A stretch of DNA of 64,000 nt, taken from the NCBI RefSeq assembly GCF_003325755.1, contig NZ_QORI02000005.1:191312-255311 (forward strand), read 5' to 3'. A program made the translations under genes and the position numbers. The stretch comes from Pseudomonas sp. SST3. GTDB lineage: Bacteria > Pseudomonadota > Gammaproteobacteria > Pseudomonadales > Pseudomonadaceae. Shown here piece by piece: positions 9,131-18,892 of the stretch; the first letter of the stretch is position 1, and the number at the start of each line of letters is the position of its first letter. The notes beneath the pieces are model-generated. The model was not told the origin of the DNA and did no database searches. It worked only from the letters and a program-made list of their open reading frames with translations.

Positions 9131-10540
9131 ATGCGCTATATCAGCACCCGTGGCCAGGCTCCGGCCTTGAACTTCGAAGATGTTTTGCTTGCCGGGCTGG
9201 CCACCGACGGCGGTCTCTACGTGCCGGAAAACCTGCCTCGTTTCACCGTCGAGGAAATTGCATCCTGGTCTGGTCTGCCGTATCACGAGCTGGCATTCAA
9301 GGTGATGCGACCATTCGTGACAGGCAGCATTCCGGATGCCGACTTCAAGCAGATTTTGGAAGAAACCTACGGCGTATTCGCCCATAGCGCGGTTGCCCCG
9401 TTGCGTCAGCTGGACGGTAACGAGTGGATCCTTGAACTGTTCCATGGTCCGACGCTGGCCTTCAAGGACTTTGCACTGCAGCTCCTCGGTCGCCTGCTCG
9501 ATTATGTGCTGGCCAAGCGTGGTGAGCGCGTGGTTATCATCGGTGCTACCTCCGGCGATACCGGCTCGGCGGCGATCGAAGGGTGCCGTCGTTGCGACAA
9601 CGTCGACATCTTCATCTTGCATCCGCACAACCGCGTATCGGAAGTGCAGCGCCGGCAGATGACCACCATCTTCGGCGACAACATCCACAACATCGCCATC
9701 GAAGGCAACTTCGATGACTGCCAGGAAATGGTCAAGGACAGCTTTGCTGATCAGGGCTTCCTCAAGGGCACACGTCTGGTAGCGGTGAACTCGATCAACT
9801 GGGCGCGGATCATGGCCCAGATTGTCTACTACTTCCATGCTGCACTGCAGCTGGGTGGCCCGGCACGTTCCGTCGCGTTCTCGGTGCCGACCGGTAATTT
9901 CGGCGACATTTTCGCCGGCTATCTGGCGCGCAATATGGGGCTGCCGATCAGCCAGCTGGTGGTGGCGACCAACCGCAACGATATCCTGCACCGCTTCATG
10001 AGCGGCAACCGTTACGACAAGGACGCGCTGCATCCGTCACTGTCGCCTTCGATGGATATCATGGTGTCGTCGAACTTCGAGCGTCTGCTGTTCGACTTAC
10101 ATGGTCGTAACGGCTCCGCCGTGGCTGAGCTGATGAATACCTTCAAGTCCAGCGGCAAGCTGTCGGTGGAAGAGGAGCGCTGGACCGAGGCACGCAAGCT
10201 GTTCGACTCGCTGGCGGTAGATGACGAGCAGACCTGCAAAACCATCGCAGAGGTCTTCACTGCCACCGGCGAGCTGCTCGATCCGCATACTGCGATTGGC
10301 GTCTATGCCGCGCGTGAATGCCGGCGCAGTCTGTCGACACCCATGGTGACATTGGCTACCGCCCATCCGGTGAAATTCCCCGATGCGGTTGAGAAGGCCG
10401 GCGTCGGTAAGGCGCTGGAGCTGCCGGCTCATCTCACCGACCTGTTCGAGCGGCCGGAACGTTGCACGGTGCTGGCCAACGACCTCAAGGCCATGCAGGC
10501 TTTTGTCGGTGAGCACGGCAATCGCGGCAAGCCGTTGTAA
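9131..10540 (+). CDS. thrC: Threonine synthase
   Basis: 469 residues. Converts O-phosphohomoserine to threonine using pyridoxal phosphate. Starts MRYISTRGQAPALNFEDVLL, the standard gammaproteobacterial N-terminus; the PLP lysine is in GPTLAFKDFALQ (near residue 110) and the phosphate-binding loop in GATSGDTGSAAIEG. The distant second gene in the hom-thrC operon, closed by a strong terminator. Confidence 0.97.
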   Translation: MRYISTRGQAPALNFEDVLLAGLATDGGLYVPENLPRFTVEEIASWSGLPYHELAFKVMRPFVTGSIPDADFKQILEETYGVFAHSAVAPLRQLDGNEWILELFHGPTLAFKDFALQLLGRLLDYVLAKRGERVVIIGATSGDTGSAAIEGCRRCDNVDIFILHPHNRVSEVQRRQMTTIFGDNIHNIAIEGNFDDCQEMVKDSFADQGFLKGTRLVAVNSINWARIMAQIVYYFHAALQLGGPARSVAFSVPTGNFGDIFAGYLARNMGLPISQLVVATNRNDILHRFMSGNRYDKDALHPSLSPSMDIMVSSNFERLLFDLHGRNGSAVAELMNTFKSSGKLSVEEERWTEARKLFDSLAVDDEQTCKTIAEVFTATGELLDPHTAIGVYAARECRRSLSTPMVTLATAHPVKFPDAVEKAGVGKALELPAHLTDLFERPERCTVLANDLKAMQAFVGEHGNRGKPL

Positions 10541-10555
10541 ACGATCCCGCAAGTA

Positions 10556-10585
10556 AAAAGGCCAGTCGCATGCGACTGGCCTTTT
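10556..10585 (+). terminator. Rho-independent terminator after thrC
   Basis: AAAAGGCCAGTCGCA pairs perfectly with its inverted copy ending in TTTT, 15 bases after the thrC stop; symmetric A and T tails suggest it could work in both directions. Confidence 0.92.
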
Positions 10586-10600
10586 CGTTTGTGGCGGTAG

Positions 10601-10681
10601 GTAGGGTGGGCTCCGGCCAACCAGAACGGGCAATGGCAACCGTGTCGACCGCAGCTCTTGGTGAGCTGAAGCCCACCCTGC
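10601..10681. repeat. Imperfect inverted-repeat intergenic element (GTAGGGTGGGCT ... AGCCCACCCTGC)
   Basis: The outer arms GTAGGGTGGGCT (10601-10612) and AGCCCACCCTGC (10670-10681) are near-perfect inverted copies flanking a loosely paired interior. Elements beginning GTAGGGTGG are frequent between genes in Pseudomonas; here it sits between the thrC terminator and the end of rnt. No coding potential. Confidence 0.6.
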
Positions 10682-10706
10682 GCTTTACCTGATCGGGAAT
10701 GGAGCG

Positions 10707-11381
10707 TTACTCGTCGAACTCTTCCCAGCCGCCCATTTCTCTCCAGCGATTGACGATGCCGCAGAACAGCTCGGCGGTCTTCTCGGTATCGTAGCGGGCC
10801 GAATGTGCTTCGCGTCCATCGAAGTCGATGCCAGCCGCCTGACAGGCCTTGGCCAGTACCGTCTGGCCATAGGCGAGGCCGGCGAGGGTGGCGGTGTCGA
10901 AGCTGGAGAACGGGTGGAACGGGTTGCGCTTGATGTCGCAGCGGGCAATGGCCGCGTTGAGAAAGCCCAAATCGAAGCTGCTGTTGTGGCCAACCAGGAT
11001 TGCGCGCTTGCAGCCGGCCGACTTCACTGCCTTGCGCACACTGCGGATGATTTCGTTCAGCGCCTGAGATTCGGGGACCGCCATACGTAGCGGATGGTCC
11101 AGCTTGATGCCGGTGAATTCCAGCGCCGCTGCCTCTATGTTGGCGCCTGCAAAGGGTTCCACGCGGAAGAACAGCGTTTCCTGCGGATAGAGCAGGCCCT
11201 GCTCGTCCATGCCGATGGTGACGGCGGCGATTTCCAGCAAGGCGTCAGTGGCGCAGTTGAAGCCTCCGCACTCGACGTCCACCACGACCGGCAGGAAACC
11301 ACGAAAGCGCCTTGCCATGGGCGAGCGCGGCTTGCCAGGGGCGTTGCCTTCAAGTTCGTCGTCGAACTGTTCGTCGCTCAT
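10707..11381 (-). CDS. rnt: Ribonuclease T
   Basis: 224 residues from the ATG at 11381, which overlaps the pyrC stop as ATGA. RNase T is a 3'-5' exonuclease of the DEDDh class that trims tRNA, 5S and 23S rRNA ends. Acidic motifs are visible as [15 protein letters not shown] (Exo I), [14 protein letters not shown] (Exo II) and [14 protein letters not shown] (Exo III, with the catalytic H). The unconserved first 25 residues ([13 protein letters not shown]) precede the fold. The pyrC-rnt pairing beside motY is the Pseudomonas arrangement. Confidence 0.96.
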   Translation of the reverse strand: MSDEQFDDELEGNAPGKPRSPMARRFRGFLPVVVDVECGGFNCATDALLEIAAVTIGMDEQGLLYPQETLFFRVEPFAGANIEAAALEFTGIKLDHPLRMAVPESQALNEIIRSVRKAVKSAGCKRAILVGHNSSFDLGFLNAAIARCDIKRNPFHPFSSFDTATLAGLAYGQTVLAKACQAAGIDFDGREAHSARYDTEKTAELFCGIVNRWREMGGWEEFDE

Positions 11382-12421
11382 GCGCTTGTCTCCAGCCGCC
11401 ACTGCAGAGTTTCGCCGGCGCGCAGCGGCACCACGTTGTGCTCGCCGAACGGCAGGTTGGCCGGCACGCTCCAGGATTCACGGACCAGGGTAATCTGATC
11501 GGTGTTGCGCGGCAGGTCATAGAAGTCCGCACCGAAATGGCTGGCGAAGGCCTCCAGCTTGTCCAGCGCCTGGCGTTGCTCGAACGCCTCGGCATACAGC
11601 TCGATCGCCGCAAAGGCGGTGTAGCACCCGGCACAGCCGCAGGCGTTTTCCTTGGCGTGCTGAGCATGCGGTGCCGAGTCGGTGCCGAGGAAGAACTTCG
11701 GGTTGCCGCTGGTCGCCGCGTCGAGCAGGGCTTCCTGATGGATGTTGCGCTTGAGAATCGGCAGGCAGAAGAAATGCGGGCGGATGCCGCCAACCAGCAT
11801 GTGGTTGCGGTTGTAGAGCAGGTGGTGGGCGGTGATTGTCGCGCCGACATCGGCACTGGCCGCCTCGACGAACTGCACAGCGTCGCGGGTGGTGATGTGT
11901 TCGAACACCACCTTGAGGGTGGGAAAGCGCTCGGTCACCCGGCTCAGCTGTTCGTCGATGAAATATTTTTCACGATCAAAGATATCTATTTCGGAGCGCG
12001 TGACCTCGCCATGCACCAGCAGCGGCAGGCCGACTTCGGCCATGGTTTCCAGCACCGGGAAGATATTGTCGATGCGGGTTACACCAGACGCCGAATTGGT
12101 GGTCGCGCCAGCGGGATAAAGCTTGGCCGCATATACGTAGCCGCTGGCTTTGGCTGCGCGAATGTCGTCGGGCTGCGTGCCATCGGTGAGGTAGAGCACC
12201 ATCAGCGGCTCGAACTCGTTTTTCGCCGGGCGTGCGGCGAGAATTCGCTGGCGGTACGCCTGCGCCTCGGCTGCGTTGCGAACCGGCGGAACCAGGTTCG
12301 GCATGATGATTGCGCGCGCGAACTGGCGTGCGGCGTCCGCCACGGTATGTGGCAGCGCCGCGCCATCGCGCAGGTGAATGTGCCAATCGTCGGGGCGCAG
12401 TAGTGTCAGTCGGTCGGACAT
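11378..12421 (-). CDS. pyrC: Dihydroorotase (PyrC type)
   Basis: 347 residues. Closes carbamoyl-aspartate to dihydroorotate in pyrimidine synthesis. The zinc-binding HxH is in [12 protein letters not shown] near the N-terminus, the carboxylated lysine in [14 protein letters not shown], and further zinc histidines in VHGEVT and [10 protein letters not shown]; the catalytic aspartate is in LGTDSAPH. This is the catalytically active class. Translationally coupled to rnt by a 4-base overlap. Confidence 0.97.
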   Translation of the reverse strand: MSDRLTLLRPDDWHIHLRDGAALPHTVADAARQFARAIIMPNLVPPVRNAAEAQAYRQRILAARPAKNEFEPLMVLYLTDGTQPDDIRAAKASGYVYAAKLYPAGATTNSASGVTRIDNIFPVLETMAEVGLPLLVHGEVTRSEIDIFDREKYFIDEQLSRVTERFPTLKVVFEHITTRDAVQFVEAASADVGATITAHHLLYNRNHMLVGGIRPHFFCLPILKRNIHQEALLDAATSGNPKFFLGTDSAPHAQHAKENACGCAGCYTAFAAIELYAEAFEQRQALDKLEAFASHFGADFYDLPRNTDQITLVRESWSVPANLPFGEHNVVPLRAGETLQWRLETSA

Positions 12422-12607
12422 GCAGATTTCCAGGCGGGTAAAACGTGCAGGAATGCTACCGGAAACGCGTGAAAAAATCGCCGCAGGCGGGACGTACCGC
12501 TGAAACGAGTGTCGGCAAAAGAGGCATCGGTAGATACCACACCAGGTTCAAGTTTTGGCCGGCTGCACCGATATCCCGGTTGACTGTTGTTCACCGTGGA
12601 GCCTTAC

Positions 12608-13504
12608 GTGCGCTTGCGTCTTCTAATTCTCAGCTGCCTGCTGGTCTCCCCAGCCAATGCACTCACGTTCCAGACACGCCTGGAACGAGCGCAGTGGCAG
12701 GTGGAAGGGGACCAGTTCGAGTGCCGGCTGACACAGCCGGTGGCGGGGTTCGGCGTGGGGGAATTCGTGCGCCGGGCAGGTGAACAGCCAACCTTCCGTT
12801 TGCAGTCACCTGATCGTTGGCTAGGTAACGGGTCGGCGACCCTGCTCGCAGCGGCTGCACCCTGGCAGCCGGAACGCAGCGATATCAACCTAGGTTTTGT
12901 GTCAGTGGCTGGCGGCGAGGACATACCGTTCAACAGCTCGCAGCTGCAGGCGGGCCGGCTCCTCAGCGGCTTGCTCGAAGGTCGAAGCCCGGTGGTGCGT
13001 CACCGCACGCGGCACGGGGGCGAGGCGTTGGAGGTGCGGTTGCTGCCCGCTCGTTTCGGCAAGGCCTATGAAGATTTCCGTGCCTGTACGACGAAGCTGC
13101 TGCCGGTGAATTTCGATCAGATTCGCCAATCGCAGGTCGGGTTTCCCGCGGGTGACGTCGCGCTCGATGCCTTGGCCCAAGCCAAACTCGACATCATCCT
13201 GCAGTTTCTCAAGGCTGACCCGAGCGTCAATCGGATACAGCTCGACGGCCATTCCGACAACAGCGGCAACCGCTTGACCAACCGCGATCTATCCCGTCGC
13301 CGGGCGTTGGCGGTCGAAGAGTACCTGATCGCCAATGGCGTGCCGAAGGAGCACATCACGTTGCGCTTTCATGGTGAACGCTACCCGCTGGTACCCAACA
13401 ATGGTGAGGCCAATCGAGCCAAAAACCGTCGGGTTGCCCTGCGTCTTGAGCGCGGTACTGCGACTATCACGGCTGCAGCGGAGGGCAGCGCCCCGCCTTC
13501 CTGA
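12608..13504 (+). CDS. motY: MotY-like flagellar motor protein with OmpA peptidoglycan-binding domain
   Basis: About 298 residues from the GTG at 12608, which has GGAG seven bases upstream; a TTG at 12587 would add 7 residues before the signal peptide. A hydrophobic leader ending in VSPANA points to export. The C-terminal third is an OmpA domain: [20 protein letters not shown] and [10 protein letters not shown] carry the peptidoglycan-binding aspartate and arginine. In Pseudomonas the gene between pyrC and argG encodes MotY, part of the T ring needed for MotAB/MotCD stators; the identical neighbourhood is the main reason for this name. Divergent from pyrC. Confidence 0.85.
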   Translation: MRLRLLILSCLLVSPANALTFQTRLERAQWQVEGDQFECRLTQPVAGFGVGEFVRRAGEQPTFRLQSPDRWLGNGSATLLAAAAPWQPERSDINLGFVSVAGGEDIPFNSSQLQAGRLLSGLLEGRSPVVRHRTRHGGEALEVRLLPARFGKAYEDFRACTTKLLPVNFDQIRQSQVGFPAGDVALDALAQAKLDIILQFLKADPSVNRIQLDGHSDNSGNRLTNRDLSRRRALAVEEYLIANGVPKEHITLRFHGERYPLVPNNGEANRAKNRRVALRLERGTATITAAAEGSAPPS

Positions 13505-13589
13505 CGCCAAGCGCGCTCACGCCCCTGTAAAACAGGCGTCGCGACCAGTAGAATCCTCGTTTTCCTTACAATCCCGGGAGTGGATGGCA

Positions 13590-14807
13590 ATGGCCGACGT
13601 AAAGAAGGTAGTCCTGGCGTATTCCGGTGGCCTGGACACCTCGGTGATCCTCAAGTGGCTGCAAGACACCTATAACTGCGAAGTGGTGACCTTCACCGCC
13701 GACCTTGGGCAGGGTGAGGAAGTCGAACCAGCGCGCGCCAAGGCCAAGGCCATGGGTGTCGAGGAGATCTATATCGACGACCTGCGCGAAGAGTTCGTTC
13801 GCGATTTCGTCTTCCCGATGTTCCGCGCCAACACCGTTTACGAAGGCGAGTACCTGCTGGGTACCTCCATTGCCCGTCCGCTCATCGCCAAGCGACTGAT
13901 CGAGATCGCTAACGAGACGGGTGCCGACGCCATCTCCCATGGCGCTACCGGCAAAGGCAACGACCAGGTACGTTTCGAGCTGGGAGCCTACGCACTCAAG
14001 CCAGGCGTCAAAGTGATTGCCCCGTGGCGCGAATGGGATCTGCTCTCTCGCGAAAAGCTGATGGACTACGCTGCCAAGCACGAAATTCCGATCGAGCGTC
14101 ACGGCAAGAAGAAGTCGCCGTACTCCATGGACGCCAACCTGCTGCACATCTCCTACGAAGGCGGCGTACTGGAAGACACCTGGACCGAGCATGAAGAAGA
14201 TATGTGGCGCTGGACCAAGTCGCCGGAAGCCGCACCGGACACCCCGACCTACATCGAGCTGACCTACCGCAAGGGCGACATCGTTGCCATCGACGGCAAG
14301 GACATGACTCCCGCCGAAGTGTTGACCTACCTGAACAAGGTCGGCGGCGAGAACGGCATTGGTCGTCTGGATATCGTCGAGAACCGCTACGTCGGCATGA
14401 AGTCGCGCGGCTGCTACGAGACGCCCGGCGGTACCATCATGCTCAAGGGCCACCGCGCCATCGAGTCGATCACCCTTGACCGGGAAGTGGCTCACCTGAA
14501 AGACGAGCTGATGCCCAAGTACGCCAGCTTGATCTACAACGGCTACTGGTGGAGCCCGGAGCGCAGCATGCTGCAGCAGATGATCGACGCCTCGCAGATC
14601 AATGTGAACGGTGTGGTGCGTCTGAAACTCTATAAGGGCAACGTCATCGTGACCGGTCGCAAGTCCGACGATTCATTGTTCGATGCCAACATCGCTACAT
14701 TCGAAGACGATGCCGGCGCCTACGATCAGGCCGACGCGGGTGGCTTCATCAAGCTCAACGCACTGCGCATGCGCATTGCCGCGAACAAGGGTCGGACTCA
14801 GTTCTAA
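13590..14807 (+). CDS. argG: Argininosuccinate synthase
   Basis: 405 residues from the ATG at 13590 ([19 protein letters not shown]); another ATG six bases earlier is too close to the GGGAG site. The enzyme joins citrulline and aspartate with ATP. The P-loop-like AYSGGLDTS, the citrulline/aspartate motif [18 protein letters not shown] and [15 protein letters not shown] are all intact. Single-gene unit followed by a hairpin. Confidence 0.98.
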   Translation: MADVKKVVLAYSGGLDTSVILKWLQDTYNCEVVTFTADLGQGEEVEPARAKAKAMGVEEIYIDDLREEFVRDFVFPMFRANTVYEGEYLLGTSIARPLIAKRLIEIANETGADAISHGATGKGNDQVRFELGAYALKPGVKVIAPWREWDLLSREKLMDYAAKHEIPIERHGKKKSPYSMDANLLHISYEGGVLEDTWTEHEEDMWRWTKSPEAAPDTPTYIELTYRKGDIVAIDGKDMTPAEVLTYLNKVGGENGIGRLDIVENRYVGMKSRGCYETPGGTIMLKGHRAIESITLDREVAHLKDELMPKYASLIYNGYWWSPERSMLQQMIDASQINVNGVVRLKLYKGNVIVTGRKSDDSLFDANIATFEDDAGAYDQADAGGFIKLNALRMRIAANKGRTQF

Positions 14808-14830
14808 CGGACCGGGGCCTCGTCTCTGAC

Positions 14831-14857
14831 ATAACCCCGGCCACGAGCCGGGGTTAT
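14831..14857 (+). terminator. Hairpin after argG
   Basis: ATAACCCCGGC and its exact inverse GCCGGGGTTAT flank a 5-base loop. The T tract is poor, so termination may be partial; it lies only 38 bases before gloA. Confidence 0.6.
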
Positions 14858-14894
14858 GCTTTCTGTCTTGCCGAAAAATGAGGAGAGCCAAACC

Positions 14895-15287
14895 ATGAGA
14901 CTGCTGCATACCATGCTGCGAGTCGGCGATATGGACCGATCCATCGCCTTCTACACCGAAGTGCTGGGCATGACCCTGCTGCGCCGCAAGGACTACCCGG
15001 AAGGCAAGTTCACCCTGGCGTTCGTCGGCTACGGTGACGAGGCGCACAACAGCGTGCTGGAGCTGACCCACAACTGGGGCGTCGACAAGTACGATCTGGG
15101 CGACGGCTACGGCCATATCGCGCTGGAAGTCGAGGACGTCTACAAGGCCTGTGAAGACATTCGTGGTCGCGGAGGCAAGGTCACTCGCGAGCCGGGGCCA
15201 ATGAAGCATGGCGCCAGCATCCTCGCGTTCATCGAGGATCCGGACGGTTACAAAGTGGAACTGCTGTCGCCCTCACGTCGGGACTGA
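14895..15287 (+). CDS. gloA: Lactoylglutathione lyase (glyoxalase I)
   Basis: 130 residues from the ATG at 14895 (AGGAGAG upstream). Isomerises the methylglyoxal-glutathione hemithioacetal to lactoylglutathione. All four metal ligands of the short, Ni-type enzyme are present: H5, E56 ([10 protein letters not shown]), H74 (GYGHIALEV) and E122 (GYKVELL). Lies between argG and the convergent PA3496-type gene, with a terminator at once downstream. Confidence 0.97.
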   Translation: MRLLHTMLRVGDMDRSIAFYTEVLGMTLLRRKDYPEGKFTLAFVGYGDEAHNSVLELTHNWGVDKYDLGDGYGHIALEVEDVYKACEDIRGRGGKVTREPGPMKHGASILAFIEDPDGYKVELLSPSRRD

Positions 15288-15301
15288 AACCCCGACCGCA
15301 C

Positions 15302-15329
15302 AAAAAAGCCCCGATATCTGGGGCTTTTT
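15302..15329. terminator. Bidirectional terminator between gloA and the PA3496-type gene
   Basis: AAAAAAGCCCC and GGGGCTTTTT flank a short loop; with A and T tails on both sides it can serve both convergent genes. The minus-strand gene ends four bases to the right. Confidence 0.9.
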
Positions 15330-15332
15330 CAT

Positions 15333-15512
15333 TCAGAGGTCGAAGTCGAACTCGTTGAGCTGTTTCTGCAACCGGCGTTCTTCGAGCAGGTTGTCGATGA
15401 TTCGGCGCTTGGTCAGGTTGGTCTTGGCCACTTCGACTGGAGCCTCTGCAGTATCGTCTTCGTCGTCTGCGACGAAGTCATCTTCAATCTGGATCTCTTC
15501 TTTTTCGGACAC
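15333..15512 (-). CDS. Small acidic protein of the PA3496 family
   Basis: 59 residues from a GTG at 15512 with GGAG seven bases upstream. Very acidic first half (EKEEIQIEDDFVADDEDD) followed by a basic-acidic helix KRRIIDNLLEERRLQKQLNE and the end FDFDL. No signal peptide or membrane segment. The same small gene accompanies nth and rnf in Pseudomonas (PA3496 position), where databases label it a putative envelope-integrity protein; I see nothing in the sequence that shows this function directly. Confidence 0.85.
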   Translation of the reverse strand: MSEKEEIQIEDDFVADDEDDTAEAPVEVAKTNLTKRRIIDNLLEERRLQKQLNEFDFDL

Positions 15513-15620
15513 TGTCTTTCTCCACGGCTAAGGCGCGCTGTTGGCGCACCTTATAGCGACAAAAGAGGAGGTCGTAAAAAAGATTTTTTCAATCAGGTGA
15601 TAGGTTTTTCCCGAAGGCGA

Positions 15621-16259
15621 TCAATCGTCCGAGGTCTTGTGCTTGTACTCGCAGAGATCCTCGATCCGGCAACTGCCACATTGCGGCTTGCGCGCCTTGC
15701 AGACGTAGCGTCCATGCAGGATCAGCCAGTGATGGGCGTCTAGCAGATATTCCTTCGGGACAAACTTGATCAGCCGGCGCTCGACCTCCAGGACGTTCTT
15801 GCCGGGCGCGATATTGGTGCGGTTGGCGACGCGGAAAATGTGAGTGTCAACCGCCATGGTGAACTGGCGAAAGGCGGTGTTGAGCACCACGTTGGCGGTC
15901 TTGCGGCCAACCCCTGGCAGCGCTTCGAGATCTTCACGGTTATCAGGCACCACGCTGCCGTGTTTCTCCATGAGAATGCGGCAGGTCTCAAGCACGTTCT
16001 TCGCCTTGCTCGGATATAGGCCGATGGTCTTGATGTAGCTGCACAGGCCGTCGTATCCGAGGGCGAAGATGGCTTCGGGCGTGTTGGCGACAGGGTAGAG
16101 CTTGGCCGTGGCCTTGTTGACACCGACGTCCGTGGCCTGAGCCGATAGGATCACCGCAATCAGCAGTTCGAAAGGCGTGCTGTAGGCCAGCTCGGTTTTC
16201 GGCTCAGGATTGTCTTCGTGAAAGCGGCGGAAGATTTCCCGGCGTTTCTCAGTGTTCAT
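15621..16259 (-). CDS. nth: Endonuclease III
   Basis: 212 residues from the ATG at 16259 (MNTEKRREIFRRF). Bifunctional DNA glycosylase/AP lyase for oxidised pyrimidines. The helix-hairpin-helix LPGVGRKTANVVLN holds the catalytic K120, D138 lies in VDTHIFR, and the 4Fe-4S cluster is bound by C187, C194, C197 and C203. The gene follows rnfE by 67 bp, the conserved rnf-nth order of gammaproteobacteria. Confidence 0.97.
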   Translation of the reverse strand: MNTEKRREIFRRFHEDNPEPKTELAYSTPFELLIAVILSAQATDVGVNKATAKLYPVANTPEAIFALGYDGLCSYIKTIGLYPSKAKNVLETCRILMEKHGSVVPDNREDLEALPGVGRKTANVVLNTAFRQFTMAVDTHIFRVANRTNIAPGKNVLEVERRLIKFVPKEYLLDAHHWLILHGRYVCKARKPQCGSCRIEDLCEYKHKTSDD

Positions 16260-16326
16260 ACGAGCAGTCCCGAACTTCGAGTTACGAGCCTCGAGCTTGT
16301 CGATTTGAGAAATAACGATCGCAACT

Positions 16327-17040
16327 TCACTCGATGACCCCGGTGACGCGGACACGACGGCTCTGCACCGGCTCGATGGGCTGCCTGGTCTTGGCGCGTT
16401 CGGCCAGTTGCTGGTCGATGCGGTTCTTCAGCGCGATCAACAGGCCGAGCACGATGAACGCACCGGGCGGCAGGATCGCCAGCAGGAACCCCTTGTAATC
16501 GCTGAACAATGTGATCTGCCAATCGGTAGCGATCGGGCCGAACAGCAGATGCATGTTGGCGAACAGCGCACCCGTTCCGAACAGTTCGCGCAAGCCGCCC
16601 AATATCACCAGCACCAGCGCGAAACCCAAGCCCATGACCAGGCCATCAAAGGCGGCGATCAACGGGTTGTGTTTGGCCGCAAAGCCATCGGCGCGGCCAA
16701 GAATCACACAGTTGGTGGTGATCAGCGGGATGAAGATCCCGAGTATCTGATACAGCTCATAAGTGTAGGCCTGCATCAGCAGTTCGATGCAGGTGGTCAG
16801 GGCGGCGATGATCATCACGAACGCTGGCAGGCGCACGGCCGTATTGACCACGCCGCGCACCAGGGACACGCCAATGTTCGAACAGATCAACACGAGCGCC
16901 GTGGCAAGTGCCAGCCCTAGGGCGTTGACGGTCGAGTTGCTCACCCCGAGTAGCGGGCAGAGCCCTAACAACTGGACCAGCGCTGGATTGTTCTTCCAAA
17001 AGCCGTTGACGCTCAGTTCGCGATAGCTGGGGTTGCTCAT
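16327..17040 (-). CDS. rnfE: Rnf electron transport complex subunit E
   Basis: 237 residues, integral membrane protein with six predicted helices. RnfE is the antiporter-like partner of RnfA, and the two carry a 2Fe-2S centre at their interface. Diagnostic are [20 protein letters not shown] and [19 protein letters not shown], each holding the conserved cysteine. Its start overlaps the rnfG stop as ATGA. Last rnf gene before nth. Confidence 0.96.
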   Translation of the reverse strand: MSNPSYRELSVNGFWKNNPALVQLLGLCPLLGVSNSTVNALGLALATALVLICSNIGVSLVRGVVNTAVRLPAFVMIIAALTTCIELLMQAYTYELYQILGIFIPLITTNCVILGRADGFAAKHNPLIAAFDGLVMGLGFALVLVILGGLRELFGTGALFANMHLLFGPIATDWQITLFSDYKGFLLAILPPGAFIVLGLLIALKNRIDQQLAERAKTRQPIEPVQSRRVRVTGVIE

Positions 17041-17807
17041 GGTGTCTGGCCTTTCTGCTCGGGCTGCGGTTCGTCGACCTGCAGCTCGTCACGGGTGGCG
17101 GCAGCGCCGGCCCGTGAATGGGTGGTCACTTCGGCGGGTTCTGTCATGCTCTCCAGAGCTTGCTCCGGTGCTATCGGGCTGCCGCTGGCATTGAGCAGTT
17201 CGGCCTTGTGCGCATCGAAATACTGCAGCACCCGATGCACCGCGCCGACCACGGCGCGTGGCGTGATGGTCGCGCCGGCAAACTGGTCGAACTCACCGCG
17301 ATCCTTCTTCACGGCCCAGCCGGATTCTTCAGGATCGGTCAGCGAGCGGTTCTCGAAGCTGCGTATCCACTGGCTCTTGGCCAATTCGATTTTATCGCCT
17401 AGGCCAGGCGTCTCTCGATGACTGACCACCCGGACGCCGGCGACCCGCCCATCCGCCCGCACGCCGACGAGCAGCTGTATCGCTCCACTGTACCCGTCTG
17501 GCGCGATGGCCTGGAGGATGACCGCGCTGGGCTGACCGTCCTTCTTGGCGATATACGCCGCGAGTGGCTGGCGGGTTCCGAGCAGCGGGTCGTGTACGTC
17601 GATGCTGTTATCGAGCAACTGGTTGTCGTAGCTGTCACGGGGCAGAATTTCGTTCAGCGCGCGCAGTTGCGCGGCGCGCTCGGATGCCTGGATGCGCTCG
17701 GCGGTGAATTGCTGCAGCAGGGTCACGGCCCCGACAGTCACTACAGCAAACAGGCCCAGCACCAGGCTGTTCTTGAACATCGAGCGGCTGAGTTCAGGAA
17801 GGATCAT
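17037..17807 (-). CDS. rnfG: Rnf complex subunit G (covalent FMN protein)
   Basis: 256 residues from the ATG at 17807, one base after the rnfD stop. One N-terminal membrane helix anchors a periplasmic FMN domain. The flavinylation motif reads D174-QFAGAT180, with T180 as the expected FMN attachment site. The tail from about 205 is Pro/Glu/Gln-rich and probably disordered. Part of the rnfABCDGE operon that links NADH and ferredoxin redox with ion flux across the inner membrane. Confidence 0.95.
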   Translation of the reverse strand: MILPELSRSMFKNSLVLGLFAVVTVGAVTLLQQFTAERIQASERAAQLRALNEILPRDSYDNQLLDNSIDVHDPLLGTRQPLAAYIAKKDGQPSAVILQAIAPDGYSGAIQLLVGVRADGRVAGVRVVSHRETPGLGDKIELAKSQWIRSFENRSLTDPEESGWAVKKDRGEFDQFAGATITPRAVVGAVHRVLQYFDAHKAELLNASGSPIAPEQALESMTEPAEVTTHSRAGAAATRDELQVDEPQPEQKGQTP

Positions 17808-17808
17808 G

Positions 17809-18837
17809 TCATTCGCCCAGCTTGAAGCCGCGCTCGGCCTTGCGGTGGCCATAGGTGCGCGGACGGGTGTAGTAATCGATGGTGGGAGCCGACAGGTTCA
17901 TCAGCAACACGGCGAACGCCACGGCGTCTGGATAACCGCCCCAGGCGCGAATGACATAAACCAGGATGCCAACGCCGGCACCGAAGATCAGGCGACCCTG
18001 GTTGCTGGTGGCACTGCTCACCGGGTCCGTGACGATGAAGAAGGCGCCAAGCATCGTCGCGCCGCTGAGCAGATGGAACAGCGGCGAACCGTGGCTATCC
18101 GATCCTGAGCCGTTCCAGAAGAGCAGGCTCATCAGCGTGAGCGTGGCGAGCATGCCGACAGGCGCATGCCAGCTGAACAGGCGTTTGTGCAGGAGAAACA
18201 GGCCGCCAGCGAGGAATGCGAGATTGACTACTTCCGAACCGATGCCACCGAAGTGCCCAAAGGCTGGGTTGGCCCAGAGTTCGTCAATGGTCAGGCTCTT
18301 GTTGACCTTGAGGACGTCGAGTGCCGTAGCTTGCGTCCAGCCGTCAGGCAGCGAGGCGATGCCGAGGATGTGTTGCAAGCCGGCGCTGATGCCAACGCTG
18401 TGCGGAACCGGCCACGTGGTCATCTCCACAGGGAAGGAAACCAACACCACCACGTAGCCGATCATCGCTGGGTTGAAGGGGTTCTGCCCGAGGCCGCCAT
18501 AGAGCTGCTTGCCAAAAATGATGGCGCTGCCGGTGGCGATCAGAGTCAGCCACCAGGGCGAGTACGGCGGCAGCGCGAGTGCCAGCAGCACGGCGGTGAC
18601 CAGCGCACTGCCGTCGCGCAGGAAGAACTGCACCGGGCGTTGCCGTAGCTTGAGGATCAGCGCCTCGCAGCCCAGTGCGACGGTACAGGCCCAGGCCATG
18701 TTGATCAGCGTGCCGGCGCCATACAGCCAGGTCAAAGCGATCACGCCAGGCAGTGTTGCCGCCAGCACCAGCAACATGACCCGCTGAGTGCGGTTGTTGC
18801 CTTTGGTATGCGGTGAGGTAACGCGGGGCAGGGCCAT
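17809..18837 (-). CDS. rnfD: Rnf complex subunit D (covalent FMN membrane protein)
   Basis: 342 residues with about ten hydrophobic helices. The NqrB/RnfD signature includes [17 protein letters not shown] and the flavinylation site LLSGAT261 on the periplasmic side. Starts [20 protein letters not shown], typical of the family. It lies 55 bp after rnfC and one base before rnfG. Confidence 0.96.
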   Translation of the reverse strand: MALPRVTSPHTKGNNRTQRVMLLVLAATLPGVIALTWLYGAGTLINMAWACTVALGCEALILKLRQRPVQFFLRDGSALVTAVLLALALPPYSPWWLTLIATGSAIIFGKQLYGGLGQNPFNPAMIGYVVVLVSFPVEMTTWPVPHSVGISAGLQHILGIASLPDGWTQATALDVLKVNKSLTIDELWANPAFGHFGGIGSEVVNLAFLAGGLFLLHKRLFSWHAPVGMLATLTLMSLLFWNGSGSDSHGSPLFHLLSGATMLGAFFIVTDPVSSATSNQGRLIFGAGVGILVYVIRAWGGYPDAVAFAVLLMNLSAPTIDYYTRPRTYGHRKAERGFKLGE

Positions 18838-18892
18838 TGGCTCTCCGGTCGAATGCTGATGTGGGCGGGCTGTTGACGAACCGCCCAGATGG

